Shown piece by piece: positions 14,528 through 23,636 of a stretch of 64,000 bases of DNA. This DNA comes from Sulfurivermis sp040755915 (lineage in GTDB: Bacteria > Pseudomonadota > Gammaproteobacteria > Thiohalomonadales > Thiohalomonadaceae). The stretch covers positions 62,001 to 126,000 of the forward strand of contig JBFLWM010000015.1 of the NCBI GenBank assembly GCA_040755915.1. Direction: 5' to 3'. Each line of letters starts with the position of its first letter. The stretch's first letter is position 1. Below the pieces are notes generated by a model, which saw nothing but the letters and a program-made list of their open reading frames with translations, was not told where the DNA came from and ran no database searches. A program made the position numbers and the translations under genes.

Positions 14528-15055
14528 ATGAAACAGCCTGTTGATATCTCAGTGGTTTCCCGTAACCGCCAACGCGGCATCAGCATGATGGAGGTGCTGA
14601 TCACCATCCTGGTGCTCGCTATAGGCCTGCTCGGCCTCGCCAGCCTGCAGATGACCTCGCTCAAGCAGAACAACCAGTCGCTGCAACGTTCTCTGGCAAC
14701 GCTGATGGCCTATGACCTGAGCGACCGCATGCGCGCCAATCCGCTCGCCATCACCGATGGCTGGTATGACAGCCCGACCGCGGAGGCAAACGCCAACTGC
14801 AATACCACGACCGGTTGCACGCCCATGGACATGGTGAAAAACGACTTCTTCGATTGGAATCAGGCGCTGGCCAATGTGTTGCCTAACGGGCAGGGCTTTG
14901 TCTGCATCGACAGCACCCCTGATGCCGACGTCGTCCCTGCCGACGGTCCGGACTGCGATGGCAGCGGTAATCTGTACACCATCTACATCACCTGGACCGA
15001 AACCCAAACAGCGGCCGAACAGGTCCGGACCTTCTCCACCTCATTCCAGCCATGA
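14528..15055 (+). CDS. pilV: Type IV pilus minor pilin PilV
   Basis: The prepilin signal 'NRQRG|ISMMEVLITILVLAIGLLGLASLQ' identifies the PilV family (Ile+1, Glu+5). The rest has four cysteines in pairs ('NANCNTTTGC' and two later). It probably joins the minor-pilin priming complex with FimT, PilW, PilX and PilE. ATG 14528 is preferred over 14519 because GGA at 14516-14518 is well spaced only from the later one. The stop overlaps the pilW start. Confidence 0.92.
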   Translation: MKQPVDISVVSRNRQRGISMMEVLITILVLAIGLLGLASLQMTSLKQNNQSLQRSLATLMAYDLSDRMRANPLAITDGWYDSPTAEANANCNTTTGCTPMDMVKNDFFDWNQALANVLPNGQGFVCIDSTPDADVVPADGPDCDGSGNLYTIYITWTETQTAAEQVRTFSTSFQP

Positions 15056-16176
15056 TCATGACACCACACATCCACACTGCGCCCCGGCGCCAACGCGGCC
15101 TGACCATCGTGGAACTGATGGTCGCGGCACTCATCAGTCTGATCCTGCTGGCCGGTATCGTGCAGGTCTTCATTGCGAACCGGCAAACCTACCGCCTGCA
15201 CGAGGCACTGTCCCGGGTGCAGGAAAACGGCCGCTTTGCGACGGAATTCCTTTCGCTGGACGTGCGCCAGACAGGCTATATGGGATGCTTCAATCCCAAC
15301 AACGGCGATTTTTACAACATGGTCAAGAGCGACCATCCGAGCAAACTGAATCCGGACACTGGCGCCTTCGCCAGCTTTGATGGCAGCGGCGCACTCGACG
15401 GTCGCGACAATATCAGCGACCCGCTGGACGCCGAATTGACGGACATGGGCCTGGCCCTCACCGCCGACCTCAGCAGCGGCAGCACCGGGGACATCCTGGC
15501 CGGCACCGATCTGCTCATCCTGCGTGGCGGTGGCACCTGTGAAGGTGGAGAGGTCTTGTACACCGGCGAAGGCGAGGCTTACCGCTACAAAGATACGGCG
15601 AACATCAAGATCAAGGATGCCGCATCGTGCGGTCTGGATCAGAATTCCGTAGTCATGGTCACCGACTGTGCGACTGCCGACATGTTTGCCATCACCAACC
15701 AGCCGATCAGCGGCGGCCCTGACAAGGACACCCTGGCTCACGGTGCTGCCAACAATATTTCCGTCAAGCTGCAAGGCAGCTACGGTCCCGGTTCGGAGAT
15801 TCTGACCCTGAAAGGCTCGGTCATTTATATCGGCAAGGGTGCCTCCGGTGAGCCGGCGCTGTTCCGTCGCGCCCTGAACACCACAACCACCGGCTTCAAT
15901 GTCGAGGAACTCGTCGAGGGTGTCGAGAACATGCAGATCACCTACGGCGAAGATACCGACAGCGACAACGTCCCCAATCACTTCGTGGCAGCCGGCAGCG
16001 TGACCAATATGGAGCGCGTCGTTGCGCTGCGCCTGTCGCTGCTGATTCGCTCACAGGACAATGCCACTGATACGAACCAGACCTACACCTACAACGGCGC
16101 CACCGTCACTGCCGGCGACCTGCGCCTGCGGCGCGTATTCAATACCACCATCATGCTGCGCAACCGGATGATCTGA
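15052..16176 (+). CDS. pilW: Type IV pilus minor pilin PilW
   Basis: This 374-residue protein begins with 'RRQRG|LTIVELMVAALISLILLAGIVQVF' (Leu+1, Glu+5), then has the PilW-typical 'YRLHEALSRVQENGRFA' and 'LSLDVRQTGYMGC'. It is a large minor pilin of the priming complex. The start overlaps the pilV stop (ATGA, 15052-15055), so the two are coupled; a second ATG at 15058 is in frame. Confidence 0.94.
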   Translation: MIMTPHIHTAPRRQRGLTIVELMVAALISLILLAGIVQVFIANRQTYRLHEALSRVQENGRFATEFLSLDVRQTGYMGCFNPNNGDFYNMVKSDHPSKLNPDTGAFASFDGSGALDGRDNISDPLDAELTDMGLALTADLSSGSTGDILAGTDLLILRGGGTCEGGEVLYTGEGEAYRYKDTANIKIKDAASCGLDQNSVVMVTDCATADMFAITNQPISGGPDKDTLAHGAANNISVKLQGSYGPGSEILTLKGSVIYIGKGASGEPALFRRALNTTTTGFNVEELVEGVENMQITYGEDTDSDNVPNHFVAAGSVTNMERVVALRLSLLIRSQDNATDTNQTYTYNGATVTAGDLRLRRVFNTTIMLRNRMI

Positions 16177-16179
16177 GCC

Positions 16180-16710
16180 ATGACGCACTCAGGAAACTAC
16201 CCGTCTCTCAAGAGCAGACAGCAGGGTGCTGTGCTTATCGTCAGCCTCGTGATACTGCTCATCCTCACCCTGCTGGGGATCAGCTCCATGCAGACCACCT
16301 CCATGGAGGAACGCATGGCCGGTAACATGCGCGACCGCGATCTGGCCTTTCATGCCGCGGAGGTTGCGCTGCGCGAGGGTGAACAGGCCCTTACCGGCGT
16401 CGTACTGCCGGACTTTGAAAACACCGGCGGCTGGTACAAGGCCTACTACCTCAACGACAACTCCATCACCTGGGAAAACATGGCCTGGAACGATGCCAGC
16501 AAGGTGATCGCGGCAAGCGCACAGATTGATCAGGTCGATTCACAGCCTGCCTACTACCTCGAGGAATTGCCGACATCCGTGTCATCCGGCGAGAGCCTGG
16601 TGGTAGGGTTCGCGCCCCCCCCGGGGGCCGGCAACTTCCGCGTCACCGCGCGCGGCGTCGGCAGCTCGGGTACCGCCACCGTGATTCTCCAATCCACATT
16701 CCGTCGTTAA
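16180..16710 (+). CDS. pilX: Type IV pilus minor pilin PilX
   Basis: This 176-residue protein has 'RQQGAVLIVSLVILLILTLLGI' as its N-terminal helix and 'MEERMAGNMRDRDLAFHAAEVALREGE' after it (in part), the hallmark of PilX/PilX_N proteins. Like other PilX it lacks the usual Glu+5. It starts three bases after the pilW stop. It works with PilY1 and PilW in pilus priming. Confidence 0.93.
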   Translation: MTHSGNYPSLKSRQQGAVLIVSLVILLILTLLGISSMQTTSMEERMAGNMRDRDLAFHAAEVALREGEQALTGVVLPDFENTGGWYKAYYLNDNSITWENMAWNDASKVIAASAQIDQVDSQPAYYLEELPTSVSSGESLVVGFAPPPGAGNFRVTARGVGSSGTATVILQSTFRR

Positions 16711-16735
16711 TCAGGACACACCAGGAGCAAACACC

Positions 16736-19700
16736 ATGTTGCCCTCTCGCGATATGTTCCATCAGCTGAAGAAATGCCTGTATGCAGGCACGGCCCTCAT
16801 CGTTTCGACGTTCGCCTCGAACAGCGCACTGGCGGCCATTGCCGATACTCCGCTGTTCCTGACGCAGTCGGCCAAGCCGCAGGTCATGCTGGCCATGTCC
16901 AATGACCACCAGCTGTACTACAAGGCCTATGACGACTACTCCGATGTCGATGGCGACGGCACTGTCGACACCACCTACAAGAACAGCATTGATTACTACG
17001 GCTATTTCGACAGCTACAAGTGCTACGACTATGACACGACGGACAACCGCTTTGAGCCGGCCTCCGTCACGGTCACGAAGTATTGCGCCGGCAACTGGAG
17101 CGGCAACTTCCTCAACTGGGCAACCATGACGCGCATCGATACCGTGCGCAAGATTCTGTATGGCGGCCTCCGCTCCACCGATACGTCCGCGGTGACGGTC
17201 CTGGAACGCTCCTTCCTGCCCCATGATGCCCACAGCTTCGCCAAGTACTACAACGGCGTCGACATGAACCAGCTGACGCCGTTCAGCAACAGCGAGATCA
17301 CGATTTGCAATACGACCGCCAGCTCCAGCAGCACCGCTTACTCGCAGGCGGTCACCGACCCTCCGTTGATGCGCGTGGCCGCTGGCAACTTCATGCTGTG
17401 GGCCTCCAACGAGCGCTGGCAGTGCCGCTGGCGCGAGGAGCAAAACGCCGACAACGGCAACAACTCCGCGCTGTCCGGCCTCACTGCGGCATCACGCAAT
17501 CCCTATCGCGATTCCGGCGACACCAATGGCGACACCATCAATCCCGATGCCATCGGCGAGAAGAACTATCGCGTAAGGGTGGTAGCCTGCGACTCCAGCC
17601 TGCTCGGCGAGGAAAACTGCAAGCGCTACCCCAACGGCAATTACAAACCCATCGGCCTGCTGCAGACCCATGGTGATGATGGCTACATCGATTTCGGCCT
17701 GATCACCGGCAGCTATGCCAAGAGCAAGTCGGGCGGTGTGCTGCGTAAAAATGTTGGCACGATGACCAACGAGGTCAACGTCACTACTGACGGCACCTTC
17801 AAGACGGTGCCAGCCGGCGGCGGCATCATCAACACGCTTAACAAGCTGAGAATATTTGGTTACTACTACGGAGACGGCACATACAATCCGAGAAGCGGCT
17901 CATCTGATGATGACTGCAACTGGGGCTGGTCCAGCTTCAGCAATGGTCAATGTTCCAACTGGGGCAATCCATTGTCCGAGATCTATCTCGAGGCCCTGCG
18001 CTACTTTGCCGGCAAGACCGTCAGCTCCGCCTTCAGTTGTGATGACAGTACTCGCATCTCCGGGCTGACTACCGCCACATGGAGTGACCCGTTGAGCAAC
18101 GCCAACTGGTGCTCCCCGCTCAACATCATCGCCTTCAACGCCAGCAGCAGCTCCTATGATGGTGATGAACTGGGTGGTGCCGCCAATCTTGGCATCAGCA
18201 GCCTGGACGACCTGACCGATGCCATCGGCGATGCGGAACTCATCAGCGGCAACGACTTCTTCATCGGCAAGAACGGCACCAACAACAACGGCCTCTGCAC
18301 CGCCAAGACCATTGATGCCCTCAGCGACGCGAGCGGTACCTGTCCCGACTCGCCGCGGCTGGACGGCAGCTACCAGATTGCCGGTCTGGCGCACTTTGCC
18401 CGCACCAACAGCATCCGCACCGATCTGAGTACCGACGAACAGCAGGTCATGACCTACGGTGTGGCCCTCTCGCCTGCGGTGCCGAAAATTGTGATTCCCG
18501 TCCCCAGCGGCAGCCCGGGACAAGTAGTAACCATTCTTCCTTCCTGCCGCAACGACAGCGTCGGCGGCAACTGCGCCATCGTTGACTTCAAGATTGTCCA
18601 GGCACACACCGATCTGGGTGGCGGCGTGTGGGGCGGCAAGGTCTATGTAAACTGGGAAGACAGTGAGCAGGGCGGTGACTACGACCAGGACATGTGGGGC
18701 ACGCTGTCCTATGCCATCACCAGCACCACCATTACGGTCAGCACGGATGTTCACGCCCAATCCACACCCTATGCGATGGGCTTTGGTTATGTCATCAGCG
18801 GCACGACCCACGATGGCTTCCACGCCCACTCCGGCATCAACAATTTTGATCACTCTGATGCCTATGCCGGCCTGGCCGGTTGTACCGACTGTATCGATAC
18901 CGATGCCGCCACCGCACAGGCCTACACCATCGGCACCTCCGGTGCCGGCCTGCTCGAACAGCCGCTGTACTACACCGCCAAGTGGGGTGGTTTCGAAGAA
19001 AATGACGATGATGCCAACCTGACGCTGGATCAGGACAGTGAATGGGATGCCAACGGCGACGGCGTTCCTGACAAGTACTACTACTCCACCAATCCGGCGG
19101 AGCTGGAGACCGCGCTGAGCAATGTGTTCCTCTCGGTCGCGGCAGCCAAATCCTCTTCTGCCTCCATCGTGGCCGACTCGGTCACCCTCGAGACCGGCAC
19201 GCACATCTATCAGGCCCAGTTCGACAGCAGCAACTGGACCGGTACCGTGCAGGCCTTCCCGCTCGACATGGACGGCAATATCGGCGCTGCGCAGTGGAGC
19301 GCGCAGGAGCAGGTGGACACCACCCACTACGATACGGGCAGGACAATTCTCACCTATCGCCCCGGCACCGCCGCAGGCGATGGCCCGATAGCATTCCGCT
19401 GGGCGTCGTTGAGCGCGGCACAACAGACCCTGCTCAACACCAATCCGGTTACGGCCGCGGCCGATGCCCTGGGTGCGGATCGCCTCAATTATCTGCGTGG
19501 TGATACCAGCGAGGAGCTGCGTAACGGCAGCGGCAGTTTCCGCAATCGCGACTCGCGCCTGGGCGATATCGTCAGTTCCACACCCTTCTACGTCAGTCGC
19601 ATCCCGGCATTCAACTATTCGGATGCGTTCATCGACGAGGCCAACACGGCAACGTATTACTCCGACTTCCGCGACACCATACAGGCATTGAACGGCGGCA

Positions 19701-21205
19701 ATGGCCGCCTGCCCATGCTCTACGTCGGCGCCAACGACGGCATGCTGCATGGCTTCCGCGCGGATACCGGCGAGGAACTGATTGCCTATGTTCCCAATGC
19801 GCTGATGTCGAAACTTCCGGCCCTGACGCACATCGACTACGGCCACCAGTACTATGTCGACGGCGCCCCCACGGCGGGCGATGTATATGGCGATTTCCCC
19901 GCCTGTGCCACCCCGCCCTGCTGGCGCACCATGCTGACCGGCGGCCTGGCAGCGGGCGGCAAGGCCATCTATGCCCTGGATGTCACCGATCCGGAAGAGT
20001 TCGACGAGCTCTATCCCGCCAATCAGGTCTTGTGGGAGATCAGCAACACCACGACCGGCTTCAGTGAACTGGGCTATACCTTCAGCCAGCCGGGCATCGT
20101 GCACATGGCCAACGGCCAGTTCGCCGTGGTCTTCGGCAATGGCTACAGCAGCGCCAACGGCAAGGCCGTGCTGTATATCGTCAATGCGGTATCCGGCGCT
20201 CTGATTAAAGCCATCACGCTCGATAACACCAGCGGTGCGGGCAACGGCCTGTCGACTGTGTCCCCCATCGATGCCGATGGCAACCGCACCATCGATTACA
20301 TCTTTGCGGGCGACCTGAAGGGCAATGTCTGGAAGGTGGACGTCACCGGCTCGAATAGCAGTCAATGGGGTTCCGCGTTCACCGCCTCCGGTAAGCCGGC
20401 CCCGCTGTTCGTTGCCCTGGATTACCTGGGTGTCCGCCAGCCTATTACTGCCCAGCTCGAGGTCAGCAAGCACTCCACCGGCACCGGCTTCCAGGTGTAT
20501 TTCGGCACCGGCAAGTACTTCGAGACCGGCGACAACAACCCGACCGGTGCCCAGCGCCAGACCTTCTACGGCATCTGGGACAAGAACGATGGCACCCGCG
20601 TCGGCACCCGTGCGGCAGACCTGTTGCAGCAGCAGATCATCTATGAAATCAGCGAGACCTTCACCAATGATGATGGTGAATCGTTCAGCTATGACCTGCG
20701 TGTCACCACAGACAACGACATCAACTGGCGGGTGAGTGGTGCGACCACGCCCAACCATCTGGGCTGGTACCTGGACCTCATCGATCCGTCCGCTACCGTG
20801 CCGGGTGAGCGCGTCATCCACCAGGGCTTCCTGCGTGGCGGCCGCATCATCTTCACCACCCTGATCCCGTCGCTGCACTCCTGTGACTACGGCGGTACCG
20901 GCTGGCTGATGGAACTGGATGCGGAGTCCGGCAGCCGTCTTGATGTGGCCCCCTGGGACCTCAACCAGGACGGTCTGTTCAACGCCGGCGACTATGTCAC
21001 CGTCACCATCGGTGGCGAGAGTGTGGCCGTTCCGCCCAGCGGCAAGAAATCCAAGGTGGGTATCATCCAGAAACCGACCGTCATCAGTGCGGGCACCAAG
21101 GAATACAAATATGCCAGCGGCTCCAAGGATGCGGCCATCGAAAAGACCGATGAAAGCACCTCCGGCGCGGGACGCGGCCGCAGCTCCTGGCGTCAACTTC
21201 GTTAA
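16736..21205 (+). CDS. pilY1: Type IV pilus tip adhesin/assembly factor PilY1
   Basis: This 1489-residue secreted protein has a Sec signal peptide (about 1-34, ending 'SNSALAA'). The C-terminal half carries the PilY1 beta-propeller ('PMLYVGANDGMLHGF', 'GAPTAGDVYG', 'GGLAAGGKAIYALD') and a calcium-loop-like DADGNRTID at about 1179-1187 just before 'IFAGDLKGNVWKVDV'. Three further EF-hand-like loops lie at about 70-78, 771-779 and 1408-1416. I see no DxSxS MIDAS motif of a working VWA domain. PilY1 sits at the pilus tip and aids assembly, adhesion and surface sensing. AGGAG lies eight bases before ATG. It is cotranscribed with pilX. Confidence 0.94.
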   Translation: MLPSRDMFHQLKKCLYAGTALIVSTFASNSALAAIADTPLFLTQSAKPQVMLAMSNDHQLYYKAYDDYSDVDGDGTVDTTYKNSIDYYGYFDSYKCYDYDTTDNRFEPASVTVTKYCAGNWSGNFLNWATMTRIDTVRKILYGGLRSTDTSAVTVLERSFLPHDAHSFAKYYNGVDMNQLTPFSNSEITICNTTASSSSTAYSQAVTDPPLMRVAAGNFMLWASNERWQCRWREEQNADNGNNSALSGLTAASRNPYRDSGDTNGDTINPDAIGEKNYRVRVVACDSSLLGEENCKRYPNGNYKPIGLLQTHGDDGYIDFGLITGSYAKSKSGGVLRKNVGTMTNEVNVTTDGTFKTVPAGGGIINTLNKLRIFGYYYGDGTYNPRSGSSDDDCNWGWSSFSNGQCSNWGNPLSEIYLEALRYFAGKTVSSAFSCDDSTRISGLTTATWSDPLSNANWCSPLNIIAFNASSSSYDGDELGGAANLGISSLDDLTDAIGDAELISGNDFFIGKNGTNNNGLCTAKTIDALSDASGTCPDSPRLDGSYQIAGLAHFARTNSIRTDLSTDEQQVMTYGVALSPAVPKIVIPVPSGSPGQVVTILPSCRNDSVGGNCAIVDFKIVQAHTDLGGGVWGGKVYVNWEDSEQGGDYDQDMWGTLSYAITSTTITVSTDVHAQSTPYAMGFGYVISGTTHDGFHAHSGINNFDHSDAYAGLAGCTDCIDTDAATAQAYTIGTSGAGLLEQPLYYTAKWGGFEENDDDANLTLDQDSEWDANGDGVPDKYYYSTNPAELETALSNVFLSVAAAKSSSASIVADSVTLETGTHIYQAQFDSSNWTGTVQAFPLDMDGNIGAAQWSAQEQVDTTHYDTGRTILTYRPGTAAGDGPIAFRWASLSAAQQTLLNTNPVTAAADALGADRLNYLRGDTSEELRNGSGSFRNRDSRLGDIVSSTPFYVSRIPAFNYSDAFIDEANTATYYSDFRDTIQALNGGNGRLPMLYVGANDGMLHGFRADTGEELIAYVPNALMSKLPALTHIDYGHQYYVDGAPTAGDVYGDFPACATPPCWRTMLTGGLAAGGKAIYALDVTDPEEFDELYPANQVLWEISNTTTGFSELGYTFSQPGIVHMANGQFAVVFGNGYSSANGKAVLYIVNAVSGALIKAITLDNTSGAGNGLSTVSPIDADGNRTIDYIFAGDLKGNVWKVDVTGSNSSQWGSAFTASGKPAPLFVALDYLGVRQPITAQLEVSKHSTGTGFQVYFGTGKYFETGDNNPTGAQRQTFYGIWDKNDGTRVGTRAADLLQQQIIYEISETFTNDDGESFSYDLRVTTDNDINWRVSGATTPNHLGWYLDLIDPSATVPGERVIHQGFLRGGRIIFTTLIPSLHSCDYGGTGWLMELDAESGSRLDVAPWDLNQDGLFNAGDYVTVTIGGESVAVPPSGKKSKVGIIQKPTVISAGTKEYKYASGSKDAAIEKTDESTSGAGRGRSSWRQLR

Positions 21206-21219
21206 GCAAGGAAACCGTA

Positions 21220-21654
21220 ATGGCAAAGCACACACAACGAGGCGTTAACCTGATCGAACTGATGATCGTGGTGGCCGTCATCGGGATACTGGCAGCATTC
21301 GCCTATCCCAGCTACCAGGAATACATCCAGAAGAGCCGCCGCTCCGATGCAATGGGCGCATTGACCGGGCTGGCCAATGCAATGGAGCGCTATTACACCC
21401 AGAACGGGCGCTATGTGGATGCCGACGGTGATCCGCCGACATTGGGTGCGGGGGGAATTTTCCCCAACAAGTCGCCCATCGATGGGACCGAGACATTCTA
21501 CAATCTCACCATCGACGAGGATGAAACCACCGCCTCAAGCTACCGCCTAGTGGCGACGCCCACCGGTCTCCAGGGCAGCGATCGCTGCGGCACCCTGGCC
21601 ATCGACCATACCGGCGTGCGCGAAGCAGACGAGGCCGACTGCTGGGCACGCTAG
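21220..21654 (+). CDS. pilE: Type IV pilin PilE-like
   Basis: This 144-residue prepilin has 'QRG|VNLIELMIVVAVIGILAAFAYPSY' and then 'EYIQKSRRSDAMGALTGLANAMERYY', the PilE-type minor/major pilin pattern. The C-terminal Cys pair (before 'GTLAID' and in 'DCWAR') forms the usual disulfide loop. Position +1 is Val rather than Phe, while Glu+5 is kept. AAGGA precedes the ATG. It is the last gene of the pilin operon and is followed by a strong hairpin. Confidence 0.93.
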   Translation: MAKHTQRGVNLIELMIVVAVIGILAAFAYPSYQEYIQKSRRSDAMGALTGLANAMERYYTQNGRYVDADGDPPTLGAGGIFPNKSPIDGTETFYNLTIDEDETTASSYRLVATPTGLQGSDRCGTLAIDHTGVREADEADCWAR

Positions 21655-21665
21655 CCCGCATCCGG

Positions 21666-21705
21666 CGGCGCTCTCCCGCCGACTGATGGCGGCGGGAGAG
21701 CGCCG
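21666..21705. terminator. 16-bp perfect stem-loop between pilE and ispH
   Basis: 21666-21681 pairs without mismatch with 21690-21705, with an 8-base loop. T-runs are weak on both sides, but it sits exactly between the convergent pilE and ispH stops and probably serves both. Confidence 0.75.
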
Positions 21706-21708
21706 CTT

Positions 21709-22641
21709 CTAACGCAACTCTTTCGGCAGCGGAAAGGCGTGGTTCTCCACCACGCCGTCATCCACGACGAATTCGTCGGCCCCCAGTTCGCGCAGACGAT
21801 CCAGCACCTGCTGGACCAAAACCTCCGGCGCCGAGGCGCCCGCCGTCACGCCAATTACCCGCTGTCCCAGGATCCATTCCGGTTGCAACTCATCTGCAGT
21901 ATCGATGAGGTAGGCCGGTGTGCCGCTACGGGCGGACACCTCGCGCAAACGGTTGGAGTTGGAGCTGTTGGGTGAGCCCACCACCAGCACCACGTCGCAC
22001 CGGGCAGCCAGCCGTTTGACGGCGTCCTGCCGGTTCTGGGTGGCATAGCAGATGTCATCCTTGCGCGGCCCCTGGATGGCCGGGAAGCGTGCACGCAACG
22101 CATCGACTACCGCGGCGGCATCATCCACGGACAGGGTCGTTTGTGTGACATAGGCCAGATGTTCCGGGTTCCTTACCTGCAGGGCAGCGACATCAGCGGC
22201 ATCCTCCACAAGGTAGATGGCGCCGGCATTGCCCCCCTCGTACTGTCCCATCGTGCCCTCCACCTCGGGATGGCCGGCATGGCCGATCATGATGACTTCA
22301 TGGTGGGCATGGGCATGGCGATCCACCTCGATATGCACCTTGGTTACCAACGGACAGGTGGCATCGAATACCCGCAGACTGCGCCGCTGTGCTTCCTGCT
22401 GGACGGCACGCGGTACACCGTGGGCGCTGAAGATAACGGTGGCTCCGGCCGGTACCTGATCCAGTTCGTCGACGAAGATCGCGCCCTTGGCGCGCAGGTC
22501 TTCCACCACATAGCGGTTGTGCACGACCTCGTGGCGCACGTAGATCGGCGCGCCAAACAGTTGCAACGCCCGCTCTACGATCTCGATGGCACGATCGACG
22601 CCGGCACAAAAGCCACGCGGATTGGCGAGGATGACCTTCAT
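21709..22641 (-). CDS. ispH: 4-hydroxy-3-methylbut-2-enyl diphosphate reductase
   Basis: IspH performs the last step of the MEP isoprenoid pathway, giving IPP and DMAPP with a [4Fe-4S] cluster. The three cluster cysteines are present: C12 in 'GFCAGVDRAI', C96 in 'DATCPLV' and C197 in 'DICYATQNRQ'; catalytic 'SAHGV' and the 'GSPNSSNSNRL' substrate loop are there too. At 310 residues it is normal in length. The start overlaps the fkpB stop (ATGA), the usual fkpB-ispH pairing. Confidence 0.97.
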   Translation of the reverse strand: MKVILANPRGFCAGVDRAIEIVERALQLFGAPIYVRHEVVHNRYVVEDLRAKGAIFVDELDQVPAGATVIFSAHGVPRAVQQEAQRRSLRVFDATCPLVTKVHIEVDRHAHAHHEVIMIGHAGHPEVEGTMGQYEGGNAGAIYLVEDAADVAALQVRNPEHLAYVTQTTLSVDDAAAVVDALRARFPAIQGPRKDDICYATQNRQDAVKRLAARCDVVLVVGSPNSSNSNRLREVSARSGTPAYLIDTADELQPEWILGQRVIGVTAGASAPEVLVQQVLDRLRELGADEFVVDDGVVENHAFPLPKELR

Positions 22642-23078
22642 GCCTGCACCGCCAGGATTTCCACATCGAAACTCAGGGTGTGTCCCGCCAGAGGATGATT
22701 GAAATCCACCGTCACCTGCATCTCATCGAGTGCCGTTACGGTACCGGGAACCTCATCGCCGGCAGGGGTGGTGAAGGCGACAATCACCCCGGGGGCCAGC
22801 TCCATCTCCGCCGGAAAATCATTCCGCGGCATCACATGCACGGCATCGGCGTCCGGATAGCCAAACCCCTGCTCCGGGCTGACGCTGTATGCTGCACGCT
22901 GCCCTACCCGCATGCCGAGCAGAAAATCTTCCAGCTCTTCCAGCATGGTTCCATCCCCCAGCACAAAGTCCAGCGGCTCACCGCCACGGCTGCTGTCCGC
23001 CTCGGTACCGTCTTCCAGCGTGATGGTGTAGTGCAACCGGACGTGGCTGCCGCGAGTGATTTCTGCTGCCGGGTTCAT
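22638..23078 (-). CDS. fkpB: FKBP-type peptidyl-prolyl isomerase SlpA/FkpB
   Basis: The 146-residue protein has the FKBP core split by an IF (insert-in-flap) segment, as in SlpA/SlyD: 'VRLHYTITLEDGTEADSS', 'LDFVLGDGTMLEELEDFLLGM', then the insert and 'NHPLAGHTLSFDVEIL'. Unlike SlyD there is no histidine-rich tail. It acts as a folding catalyst and chaperone in the cytosol. It lies between lspA and ispH in the order common in gammaproteobacteria. Confidence 0.95.
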   Translation of the reverse strand: MNPAAEITRGSHVRLHYTITLEDGTEADSSRGGEPLDFVLGDGTMLEELEDFLLGMRVGQRAAYSVSPEQGFGYPDADAVHVMPRNDFPAEMELAPGVIVAFTTPAGDEVPGTVTALDEMQVTVDFNHPLAGHTLSFDVEILAVQA

Positions 23079-23144
23079 CGGAAACTCCTGAGATGAAATT
23101 TACGCACGATGGTGCGGGCGGGCATTTGCCCGCAGACTGCTGCG

Positions 23145-23609
23145 TCAGGCGCCGCGTTCACCGCGGACCGCGTCAAGCAGCAGCATGATGGCCCCAACAG
23201 TAATGGCGGAATCAGCGACGTTGAATGCCGGCCAGTGCCAGTCACCATAGTAGAGATCGATAAAGTCCACCACATAGCCCAGCATGACGCGATCCCACAC
23301 ATTGCCCAGGGCGCCGCCAAGGACAAGAGCCAGAGCCACCGCCAGCCAGGCCTGATGCCGCTGCAGCTGACGCAGCCATGCAATGAGCGCCGCGCTGACG
23401 GCAACGGCAATGGCCACAAAAAACCAGCGCTGCCAGCCGCCGGCCTGGCTCAGGAAACTGAACGCGGCACCGGTGTTGTGCATCAGGGTCAGATTGAACA
23501 GCGGCAACACCGGCACCGGCTCATGCAGGGCCAGATTGGCCGTGGCCAACACCTTGGTGAGTTGGTCCAGAGCAATCACCACGACCGACAGCCACAACCA
23601 TTTCAGCAT
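23145..23609 (-). CDS. lspA: Lipoprotein signal peptidase II
   Basis: LspA cleaves signal peptides of diacylglyceryl-modified prolipoproteins at the inner membrane. The 154-residue protein has four membrane segments and the conserved 'MHNTGAAFSFL', 'GGALGNVWDRV' and 'VVDFIDLY' ... 'FNVADSAI' blocks; the Asp in VDF and in VADS are the catalytic dyad. It follows ileS by 27 bases and precedes fkpB. Confidence 0.96.
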   Translation of the reverse strand: MLKWLWLSVVVIALDQLTKVLATANLALHEPVPVLPLFNLTLMHNTGAAFSFLSQAGGWQRWFFVAIAVAVSAALIAWLRQLQRHQAWLAVALALVLGGALGNVWDRVMLGYVVDFIDLYYGDWHWPAFNVADSAITVGAIMLLLDAVRGERGA

Positions 23610-23636
23610 CGAGCTGCTCCCGCTGCCACGCCCATA

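Noticed and set aside
17900..21235. Open minus-strand frame of 1111 codons opposite pilY1
   Set aside because: It lies entirely under a clear PilY1 gene, has low-complexity Gly/Ala/Val-rich translation and no recognisable domain. It is an effect of GC-rich codon usage on the opposite strand.
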